A DNA stretch of 64,000 bases from NCBI RefSeq assembly GCF_025466085.1, contig NZ_JANLOD010000048.1:62001-126000 (forward strand), read 5' to 3'. Both the position numbers and the translations under genes were made by a program. Shown piece after piece: positions 19,097-25,871 of this stretch; within the stretch, counting starts at the first letter, position 1; each line of letters starts with the position of its first letter. Origin of the DNA: Pseudomonas sp. 14P_8.1_Bac3 (GTDB lineage: Bacteria > Pseudomonadota > Gammaproteobacteria > Pseudomonadales > Pseudomonadaceae). The notes beneath the pieces are model-generated. The model was given only the letters and a program-made list of their open reading frames with translations. It had not been told where the DNA came from and searched no databases.

Positions 19097-19455
19097 TGCT
19101 CGCGCACTCGATCCTGAAGCAGTTTCATCCCGCGCTCGACATTCAGCGCCGTACTGACGCCGGGCAAGGTCATGCCAAGCTCCACCAAGGTGATGGCGAC
19201 AGCGGGCTGCATGCCCACCAGCACGGTTTGGGCGTCCATGATTCTCGACAGGCCGGAAATGGTGCCGATCATCCGGCCGATGAACGAGTCGACCATGTCC
19301 AGCGCGGAGATGTCGATCAATACGCCGCGGGCAGACGTGCGGTTGATGCGTTCGGACAAATCATCCTGCAGCGTAAGGGCCAACTGGTCATGCATGTCGA
19401 CCTGGATGGTCACCAGCAGGAAGTCGCCCATCTGCAAAATCGGAATACGCTCCAT
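19093..19455 (-). CDS. rsbS: RsbS-like single STAS-domain stressosome protein
   Basis: A 120-residue protein that is almost exactly one STAS domain. The phosphorylation loop is ALDMVDSFIGRM, and Ser57 matches the RsbT-phosphorylated serine of RsbS; DSFIGR is the RsbS hallmark. RsbS forms the core scaffold with RsbR. It starts 4 bp after rsbR and overlaps rsbT by 4 bp, so the trio is probably made in fixed proportion. Confidence 0.92.
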   Translation of the reverse strand: MERIPILQMGDFLLVTIQVDMHDQLALTLQDDLSERINRTSARGVLIDISALDMVDSFIGRMIGTISGLSRIMDAQTVLVGMQPAVAITLVELGMTLPGVSTALNVERGMKLLQDRVREQ

Positions 19456-19459
19456 GGGC

Positions 19460-20311
19460 TCAGACCGCCTTGTTGACGGTCAACCCCAGACGGGTCAAGG
19501 CCAGTTTCAGCGCATCGGCCAGGTTGGCCTTGGTGACCACGCCTTGCAGGTCCAGTCCGAGGTGGACAATGGTCTGGGCAATCTGTGGACGTACGCCGCT
19601 GATGATGCAATCCGCACCCATCAGGCGAATGGCGGTGACGGTTTTGAGCAAATGCTGGGCCACCAGGGTGTCGACCGTCGGTACGCCGGTAATGTCGATA
19701 ATGGCGATTTCCGAACCGGTGTCGACAATGCGCTGCAACAGCGATTCCATCACTACCTGGGTGCGTTGCGAATCGAGGGTGCCGATCATGGGCAGCGCCA
19801 GGACGCCGTCCCACAGCTTGACCACCGGGGTCGACAATTCCAGCAGTTCTTCCTGCTGACGCTTGATCACGGCTTCACGGGACTTCTGGAATGTGCGGAT
19901 GGTGTGCATGCCCAGGGCGTCGAGCAATTCCGAGATTTCCCAGAGTTGTTCGGCCAGCAGGGCCGGATTGTCCTGGTAATGATTTTGCAGAAGCGCAAAC
20001 AGCGGGCCCTTCAGCGCGAAGATGAAGCTTGCAGTCTGCTGCGAGTCCTGGCCGAGCAGGGCGCGGCTATGGGAAAGCTTCTCCAGGTACTGGCGAATCT
20101 CGTCCCAACCTGATGCAGCAACATTCTGGCCATTGCCTTTCTCAAGTCCGGCGACGATCAATTGCAGGAATTCCGAGGTCTGCTGCCGCAGATCCTGCTC
20201 CTTGATGTTGCGCGTGGCACCACTGGCCTCGAGGGCTTTGGTCCAGTCGGCAAGCAATTGCGCCTGGTCTTTTTTGATCGCTTCGAGCGTGGTGGTCTGC
20301 AGTGCTGCCAT
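19460..20311 (-). CDS. rsbR: RsbR-like stressosome sensor (RsbRD N-domain plus STAS)
   Basis: A 283-residue protein. Residues about 1-145 are an all-helical N-terminal module of the RsbRD type (LLADWTKALEASG ... FLQLIVAGLEKG), the presumed stress-sensing turret. Residues about 155-275 are a STAS domain starting ELSTPVVKLWDG. The loop DITGVPTVDT holds the threonines of the type that RsbT phosphorylates in RsbR proteins. It is the first gene of the minus-strand operon. No haem, flavin or PAS motif is seen in the N domain, so the signal is unknown. Confidence 0.9.
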   Translation of the reverse strand: MAALQTTTLEAIKKDQAQLLADWTKALEASGATRNIKEQDLRQQTSEFLQLIVAGLEKGNGQNVAASGWDEIRQYLEKLSHSRALLGQDSQQTASFIFALKGPLFALLQNHYQDNPALLAEQLWEISELLDALGMHTIRTFQKSREAVIKRQQEELLELSTPVVKLWDGVLALPMIGTLDSQRTQVVMESLLQRIVDTGSEIAIIDITGVPTVDTLVAQHLLKTVTAIRLMGADCIISGVRPQIAQTIVHLGLDLQGVVTKANLADALKLALTRLGLTVNKAV

Positions 20312-20568
20312 GTCCGGTGACTCCTTGGAGGTGCGCGCCGATTCCCCAAAAATTGATCGGCGCAGATCAGTGACATTTGCCGTATGAAATAGTTGTTCAG
20401 CCCGGCAGGAATTTTTACCCGGGGCAACAATACTCTAGTTGGCACTGCCGAAGGCTGCGTTCTTTTGTGTTCTATCAGGCATTGGATGGAACCCTGTCCG
20501 GGCAGCGGCTTCGAAACTACAAGGCCGAGTGTTTCAGCCGTGTATTGGCAGTGACGAACGAGGTACGT

Positions 20569-20844
20569 ATGAAAGAGCAATCACCGACACAGACGCAGGA
20601 TCAAAACCCCGCACCGGGCGAACGCAACGACCCGGCCATCGACCCGCAGACCCCGGGCGGCTCAGGCGGACAAAGCCAGGATCAAGGCCAGACCGCCAAG
20701 CCGGAAAGTGCCGACCAGTCGGTCGACCAGAAGAACCGGCACAACGATAACGACAACGAATTCAGCCCCGGCTTCAAACCCGATCCGGATCGGCCGAAGC
20801 CCAGCGATGACACCGATGCCGACATTGATACCGACGGCGGTTAA
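20569..20844 (+). CDS. Small acidic, low-complexity hypothetical protein
   Basis: A 91-residue hydrophilic protein rich in Gln, Asp, Pro and Asn (MKEQSPTQTQDQNPAPGE ... DTDADIDTDGG), predicted to be disordered. The start at 20569 is chosen because AGG sits 6 bp upstream and the composition changes there; the frame stays open upstream to 20377 with unlike, Arg/Cys-containing sequence. It is divergent from the stressosome operon by about 260 bp. No function is recognised. Confidence 0.7.
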   Translation: MKEQSPTQTQDQNPAPGERNDPAIDPQTPGGSGGQSQDQGQTAKPESADQSVDQKNRHNDNDNEFSPGFKPDPDRPKPSDDTDADIDTDGG

Positions 20845-20853
20845 CACTGATCC

Positions 20854-20955
20854 CCTGTAGGAGCGAGCTCGCTCGCGAAGGTCGTGAACGAACACGCGGG
20901 AAACCTGACACCCTTGGCGTTCTCGGGTTCATCGCGAGCAAGCTCGCTCCTACAG
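20854..20955. repeat. REP pair (inverted)
   Basis: CCTGTAGGAGCGAGCTCGCT at 20854 faces ATCGCGAGCAAGCTCGCTCC ending in TACAG at 20955. The arms share the CCTGTAGGAGCGAGC end. It sits directly before the terminator at 20964 in a convergent gap. Confidence 0.85.
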
Positions 20956-20963
20956 TACAAACG

Positions 20964-20995
20964 AAAAGGCCGCATCCTGGGATGCGGCCTTTTTT
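20964..20995. terminator. Intrinsic bidirectional terminator
   Basis: AAAAGGCCGCATCC pairs with GGATGCGGCCTTTT around a tiny TG loop, with a T run continuing on the plus strand and, through the A run, on the minus strand. It separates the convergent acidic-protein gene and the DUF4142 gene. Confidence 0.9.
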
Positions 20996-21012
20996 GTGCG
21001 CGATGTACTTAC

Positions 21013-21534
21013 TTACTTGCTTGGATGGGCGGCTTGCAGTTTCTTCGCCATGTCCAGGTGTTTTTCCAGCCCGGGCAACATTTTCTGCGCGAAACCTTTC
21101 AGCTCGGGTGCGCCTTTGACCTTGTCGTCAGTCACGGTATTGGCTTCTTTCTTGAACAGCTCGATGGTTTCTTCGTGGGCCTTCACCTGGTTATTGGCGT
21201 ACGCCGCATCGAACGATTCATCACGCATGTCGAGGATCTTTTCCTTCGCCTGTTTCACCAGTGTCGTGCTATCCGGCACCTTGATGTCGTTTTTCTTGGC
21301 AATGGCGGCCAACTCATCGTTCGCCTTGGAATGATCGGTGATCATCATGTTGGCAAATGCCTTGATATCCGCCGACTGACTTTTTTCCAGGGCAAGTTTG
21401 CTGGTTTCGATTTCGGCGATCCCACCGGCGGCGGCATTGTCGACGAAGTTATTGTCGGTGGCCGCGAAAGCCGCGCCCATGCTGGTGCTCAAGGCGACGG
21501 CCAGAGCGAGGTGGCGCAGGGTGAATCCGTCCAT
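21013..21534 (-). CDS. Periplasmic DUF4142 protein
   Basis: A 173-residue exported protein. A signal peptide (LRHLALAVALSTSMGAAFA) is followed by a helical, ferritin-like-sized DUF4142 domain with FVDNAAAGGIAEIETSKLAL, ADIKAFANMMITDHSKAND and a C-terminal FAQKMLPGLEKHLDMAKKLQ-type segment. Family members are often induced in stationary phase or stress; the biochemical role is not known. It ends 18 bp from a strong terminator. Confidence 0.88.
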   Translation of the reverse strand: MDGFTLRHLALAVALSTSMGAAFAATDNNFVDNAAAGGIAEIETSKLALEKSQSADIKAFANMMITDHSKANDELAAIAKKNDIKVPDSTTLVKQAKEKILDMRDESFDAAYANNQVKAHEETIELFKKEANTVTDDKVKGAPELKGFAQKMLPGLEKHLDMAKKLQAAHPSK

Positions 21535-21751
21535 TGGTTATTCTCCACACAGGTTTTTATGGACGATCAAGTGATCGTTAATCAATGGAGACCGACGAGC
21601 GGACAAAGGTTTTACCGGGTTTGTCTCAAGACGACGAACGGACACCGCTGGTCTGATAGGCGGTCGACAGAACCAGTAGACCGAGGCCATTCTGGTAGTT
21701 GGTGAGCGCAATCGATCGCGTTCGCTGCCGATCAACAAACGGAGGTGTTCC

Positions 21752-21994
21752 ATGCCGGTGTCACACGACCTTTCTGCAGATTTGAAACTTTCAAAGGAAG
21801 AAATCCAGCAAAGACGCACCAAGGATCCGTTACTGGATTCACTGATCAATAAATACGCGCAGGCGGACGCCGAGGTGGTCAAGGCTGAAACCGCCCAATC
21901 GGACGCGCCCAGTGATGACGTACTGAAAAAGCTCAAGGAGAAGCGTTTGCAGGTCAAGGACAAGATCGTCCAGCAACTCCAGGCGCCGTCCTGA
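21752..21994 (+). CDS. Small coiled-coil protein, DUF465/YdcH-like
   Basis: An 80-residue charged, helical protein (KEEIQQRRTKDPLLDSLINK ... LKKLKEKRLQVKDKIVQQLQ). The pattern of a DPxLDxLIxxY helix followed by LKxLKExRLxxKDKI resembles the DUF465/YdcH family. A strong ribosome site (GGAGG, 6 bp before ATG) supports translation. It is divergent from the DUF4142 gene. Function unknown. Confidence 0.78.
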   Translation: MPVSHDLSADLKLSKEEIQQRRTKDPLLDSLINKYAQADAEVVKAETAQSDAPSDDVLKKLKEKRLQVKDKIVQQLQAPS

Positions 21995-22103
21995 CGGGTT
22001 GCCCCGGCCACCGACGACCGGTGACTGAAAAATTGGAACGGCATTAAATCCCGGCACCTCGAATGATCAGAGTCCGACATTACGGCTCCATGCGAGGTGC
22101 CCC

Positions 22104-22346
22104 ATGACCGATGAAAAATTCCCCAGCGAAGAGCAGGGCGGCTACGACCCGATCCCCACCCATCCCGAGCCCCTAAGTCCGGGTCGCACCACCGTCAACC
22201 CGGAAGACGAACCGGGCATTGACGAACTTCCGAACAACGAAGGCGCGATCCCCATGGATCAGGACGACGGCACCGACCTCGACCCAGAGCGGGTGCGCGA
22301 AGAGACCGACAATGCCGTGCGCGACGGCGAGATTGATCCCCGTTAG
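22104..22346 (+). CDS. Small acidic hypothetical protein
   Basis: An 80-residue Asp/Glu/Pro-rich protein (MTDEKFPSEEQGGYDPIPTH ... RVREETDNAVRDGEIDPR), without hydrophobic segments and probably disordered. GAGGTGCCCC precedes the ATG. It lies 110 bp downstream of the DUF465-like gene on the same strand. It is similar in character, though not clearly in sequence, to the acidic protein at 20569. No function is recognised. Confidence 0.68.
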   Translation: MTDEKFPSEEQGGYDPIPTHPEPLSPGRTTVNPEDEPGIDELPNNEGAIPMDQDDGTDLDPERVREETDNAVRDGEIDPR

Positions 22347-22364
22347 TCCAGGTATGCACGCCCC

Positions 22365-22456
22365 CCTGTGGGAGCGGGCTTGCTCGCGAAAGCGGCTTGA
22401 CATTCAATGAGCGTGTCGCCTGCGACGTCGCCTTCGCGAGCAAGCCCGCTCCCACA
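22365..22456. repeat. REP pair (inverted)
   Basis: CCTGTGGGAGCGGGCTTGCT at 22365 faces CGCGAGCAAGCCCGCTCCCA ending at 22455, with about 40 bp between the arms. It fills the convergent gap before the SMP-30-like gene. Confidence 0.88.
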
Positions 22457-22468
22457 TTTTGATCTGGG

Positions 22469-23560
22469 TTAATTCTGCAGGGCGGTGGCTAACGGCAACC
22501 GCACCATGTGCCTCGCCTTCAGCGAGCCGAAATACAACCAGTCCCCGTACTCTCGTACCGTAGTAATCGGCGAGTAATTGTCGCTGCTGCCGTCCTGCAG
22601 ATTGGCAATCACCTTGCCCTCCACATCCAGCCCCAAGGCAAACCCACGTTTCTCCACCGGTTTGGGCAAGATCGTCATCGCCCGCACGATCATCTTGCGC
22701 ACGAACGGAAGCGTCGCCGTGGCGTCGAGCAGCGCGTTGCGCGGGGCGTACAGCGCCACCCAGAAGCGGTCGCGGCCGTTGAATGCCAGGTTGTCGGGCA
22801 ACCCTGGCAGGTTGTCGATGAACAGGTCGTGCGTGCCCGCCTTGGGTCCGCTCAACCAGTAACGACTGATGCGGTAGGCACCGGTTTCGTTGACCAGGAC
22901 AAAGGCTTCGTCCGGCCCGAGGGTCACGCCGTTGGCAAACTCCAGCTTATCCAGCAGGACCTCGGTCTTGCCGGTCTGGAAGTCGTAGCGCAGCAGGCGA
23001 CCGTCGCCGCCATGCTCGATGATCGCCTCGCCATCGTGGCCGTAACCGAAACGGCTGGACGCATCACTGAAGTAGGCGAAGTGCCCGGACTTGTCGATGG
23101 CCACGTCGTCGGTGAAACCGAAGTCGACACCGTTCGCCGTCGTGGTCAACGGGATCAAGCGACCTTGCGCATCCAGCGACAGCAGGCCCTTGATTCCGTC
23201 GGCGATCACCAGCAATCCATTGGGATGACGCGCCAGCCCCAGCGGTCGGCCACCGGTATCGGCCAGCACTTTAGTGTCCTTGCCATCAAGGCTGGTACGG
23301 ATCAGCCGACCGTCGTGCAGGCCGGTGATCAGCACGTCACCCTCCAACAGCAAGGCCTCCGGGCCGTCGATATCCCCGGCGCCAACCCGCTCCACACCTT
23401 TGAGGCGCTGATTGTCAGCGTAGGGGCCGCTGGCCAGCGAAGGCGCAGGTGAGGGTGTCCAGGCCACGGGTTGCACCTTGGTCGGCATCAGCAGCAGGAA
23501 TGCAGCAATGGCAACCACCACCAACAGCAATGCATGACGAAACTTGACGGTTCGACTCAC
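22469..23560 (-). CDS. SMP-30/strictosidine-synthase-like beta-propeller protein
   Basis: A 363-residue protein with an N-terminal membrane anchor (ALLLVVVAIAAFLLLMP) and a six-bladed propeller of the SMP-30/gluconolactonase or strictosidine-synthase type. Recognisable blade motifs are GPEALLLEGDVLITG, GRPLGLARHPNG, DFGFTDDVAID and FANGVTLGPDEAFVLVNE. Family activities include lactone hydrolysis; the substrate here is unknown. It overlaps the end of the fatty-acid-hydroxylase gene by 4 bp and is probably co-transcribed with it. Confidence 0.85.
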   Translation of the reverse strand: MSRTVKFRHALLLVVVAIAAFLLLMPTKVQPVAWTPSPAPSLASGPYADNQRLKGVERVGAGDIDGPEALLLEGDVLITGLHDGRLIRTSLDGKDTKVLADTGGRPLGLARHPNGLLVIADGIKGLLSLDAQGRLIPLTTTANGVDFGFTDDVAIDKSGHFAYFSDASSRFGYGHDGEAIIEHGGDGRLLRYDFQTGKTEVLLDKLEFANGVTLGPDEAFVLVNETGAYRISRYWLSGPKAGTHDLFIDNLPGLPDNLAFNGRDRFWVALYAPRNALLDATATLPFVRKMIVRAMTILPKPVEKRGFALGLDVEGKVIANLQDGSSDNYSPITTVREYGDWLYFGSLKARHMVRLPLATALQN

Positions 23561-24789
23561 GCAGTAACCCCCGCCGGGGCCAGGTGTCTTTCAGCCATTT
23601 CGCACAAGGCCAGCATCGACGCGGCCGACTCTCTATCGATCCGCCGTTTCAGCAGCAGGCGATTGGCGATCCGCATCGCCAGGCCGCTGAACTGATAGTC
23701 GAGGGTGCGTACGAACCGCGTGCCAGCGCCCTCGGCCTCGCACTCATAAGTCACCACCAGCGACAGGCCGTTGTCACCGAGCGCCCGGGCACTCCAGCGG
23801 CGTCCGGGCAAATACTCGTTGACCGCCCAGCTCAAATGCCCGTCGCGGCCTCCGGCCCTGATGTCTTCTTCAAAGCGCGAGCCGGCATGCAGCGCGCCAG
23901 CCGGGCCATCGATCTTGAGTGAGGAGGGGTGCCACTCTGGCCACCGGGTCACGGTGCTGGCATAGGCGAGCACGTCAATCGGGTCGCCGGCAATGTGGAT
24001 CTGATGCTGCATGCGTGTCATGGGCGTTCTCGTCGGGTCGAGGTAGGTCGGCTCGGGCTCCCAGTAGAAGGTGCCGAACAGGTAGTCCATCAGTGGAAAA
24101 ACGATGTTGAAATTGCGTTCCTGCATCAACTCGCGGCGGTGATGCAGTTCGTGCAGACGACGCATCTGGCGAATCCACGGCCAGCGCGTGACCGGGTTCG
24201 AGGGCGGCAGGTGTTCGCAGGCATGGAACACTTCATAGGCCAGGTAACCGAGCACCAGGCCGCCACCGACCAGACCGGCGACGTTGGCATCCACCCGGCT
24301 GATCAGCCACCACACCGGCAGGCTGATGAGCAGTGTGTGCGCCACGATCAGCCACGCTGGAAACAGGATCACCCGCCAGTCGCGGGCATGGTCGTAAGTC
24401 ATGTGGCCAGGGGCGAAAAAACTGTGATGGTCGCCGGCATGGCGGGCGTAAAACAGCCGCGCGAAGCGTTGTTTGTGATGGCCCAGGTGGCGATGCACGC
24501 CGTACACGGCGAGATTGAAGAGCAGCAACGTCAGTGGCAGCGCCAGCCATTCCAGCGGCAGCACCTGATGCACGCTGCTCCAGAATGCCGCGATCGACAA
24601 TAAGCCGAACAGCAGCACGAAGGCGCCATGTAGCCAGGGGTTGTAACGGGGATGGATGTCAGCGCGGTAGCGGCTGCGAAATGCCTCGGTGGTCTGCCTC
24701 ACTGCATTCACCTGTTCTTGTTGTCCTCCCAGCAGGTTAGACGATCCCGCCGTTTTCGCTGGGTCAAAGCCAAAGGACACAAACGCCAT
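23557..24789 (-). CDS. Fatty-acid hydroxylase/sterol desaturase-type protein fused to SRPBCC domain
   Basis: Up to 410 residues. The first two thirds form a membrane di-iron hydroxylase: hydrophobic segments plus histidine clusters HRHLGHH, HAGDHHSFF, HACEHLP and HELHHRRE. The last third (about 260-400) is an SRPBCC/polyketide-cyclase-like lipid-binding fold (WPEWHPSSLKIDG ... YECEAEGAGTRF). The ATG at 24789 is used, but a GTG at 24711 (VNAVRQTTEAF) is also plausible since the first 26 residues look unstructured. The gene follows the LysR gene by 19 bp and overlaps the propeller gene, so the three may form an operon acting on a lipid or lactone. Confidence 0.82.
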   Translation of the reverse strand: MAFVSFGFDPAKTAGSSNLLGGQQEQVNAVRQTTEAFRSRYRADIHPRYNPWLHGAFVLLFGLLSIAAFWSSVHQVLPLEWLALPLTLLLFNLAVYGVHRHLGHHKQRFARLFYARHAGDHHSFFAPGHMTYDHARDWRVILFPAWLIVAHTLLISLPVWWLISRVDANVAGLVGGGLVLGYLAYEVFHACEHLPPSNPVTRWPWIRQMRRLHELHHRRELMQERNFNIVFPLMDYLFGTFYWEPEPTYLDPTRTPMTRMQHQIHIAGDPIDVLAYASTVTRWPEWHPSSLKIDGPAGALHAGSRFEEDIRAGGRDGHLSWAVNEYLPGRRWSARALGDNGLSLVVTYECEAEGAGTRFVRTLDYQFSGLAMRIANRLLLKRRIDRESAASMLALCEMAERHLAPAGVTA

Positions 24790-24808
24790 GTTCCGGTGTG
24801 AGGCGAAC

Positions 24809-25672
24809 TCAGGTCAGCGGATTCCAGCGTTGCGACCAGTCTTCGTCGGACTGGATGACTTCTCGCAGCAGGTCGAACGCCCGTTGCAGGGTCGCCGAGT
24901 CGCGATCGCGAGAGTAGACCAGATAGGTCGGGTAACTGAATTCCGGGGCTTTCGGCACGGCCTCCAGCACGCCGCTTTCCAGATAACTCTGCACGACGCG
25001 AGTCCGAAAGTAGCCGCTGCCGCCGTTTTCCAGAATGTACTGCAAACCCAGCGGGCCCAAGTTGAAGCTCAACGCGGCTTTGGCCTTTTCCGGCAGCGCG
25101 GCGTCGTGTTGACGGCGGAAATCCGGGCCCCAGTCGATGTACACGTAAGGGTCGGGTTTGCCGGGAAAGCGTACGAGCACGAGTTTTTCTTCCAGCACCT
25201 GCTCGACCTGCAGGCGCGGCCAGTATTCCGGCTGATAGACCAACGCCGCGTCCAGCACGCCCAGCTCCAATTGCCGCAGCAGGTTTTCGCCGTCACGGAT
25301 TTCCATGCGCAAGGCATGGCTGGGAATCTTCTCCCGCAGCTCGCCGGCCCAACTGAGCATCAACGGGTTGCACAAACTGACCTCGCCGCCGATGTGCAGC
25401 ACGTCCCGATAGCCCTCCGGCAACGGCAGGTCCCTGCGCGCGGCCTCCCAGGTTTCCACCAATTGATTGGCGTAGACCACGAACGCCTCGCCATTCGGTG
25501 TCAGGCGGGCGCCGGCACGGTTACGCACGAACAGCGTACTGCCCAGTTGGCTTTCCAGTTTCTGCACCCGGGCAGTGATCGCGGTCTGAGTGACGTGGAG
25601 TTTCTCCGCGGCCGCGGCGAGGCTGCCGTGGCGGACGATTTCCAGAAAGGTGCGGGCGAGGTCGATGTCCAT
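24809..25672 (-). CDS. LysR-family transcriptional regulator
   Basis: A 287-residue LysR regulator. The N-terminal helix-turn-helix (about 1-60) has the classic FLEIVRHGSLAAAAEKLHVT followed by QTAITARVQKLE. The C-terminal half is the two-lobed effector domain. Start 25672 (MDIDLARTF) is chosen because family proteins begin there; the frame extends to 25735 without conserved sequence. Unusually for LysR genes, it points the same way as, and lies directly upstream of, the hydroxylase and propeller genes. Confidence 0.9.
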   Translation of the reverse strand: MDIDLARTFLEIVRHGSLAAAAEKLHVTQTAITARVQKLESQLGSTLFVRNRAGARLTPNGEAFVVYANQLVETWEAARRDLPLPEGYRDVLHIGGEVSLCNPLMLSWAGELREKIPSHALRMEIRDGENLLRQLELGVLDAALVYQPEYWPRLQVEQVLEEKLVLVRFPGKPDPYVYIDWGPDFRRQHDAALPEKAKAALSFNLGPLGLQYILENGGSGYFRTRVVQSYLESGVLEAVPKAPEFSYPTYLVYSRDRDSATLQRAFDLLREVIQSDEDWSQRWNPLT

Positions 25673-25775
25673 GGGCAGGCCGGAACGGGAGGTGCGGGCA
25701 TTGTAAGAGCTGAGGCATTCTTGCGATACGGCCACGGACTGTGGGCGCCTCGGTGTTACTTGCTAGCCGAGGCGG

Positions 25776-25805
25776 CGCTATCGCCAGCAAGCCGGCTCCT
25801 ACAGG
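25776..25805. repeat. Single REP (GCCAGCA subtype)
   Basis: GCTATCGCCAGCAAGCCGGC followed by TCCTACAG is one REP arm with no clear partner, located between the divergent LysR and glucosidase genes. Confidence 0.6.
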
Positions 25806-25871
25806 TTGTGTTCAGCTTTCCAGGGGATCGAGGCACTACACTGCAAGCGTCTCTGCTCAACGGAATCACAC

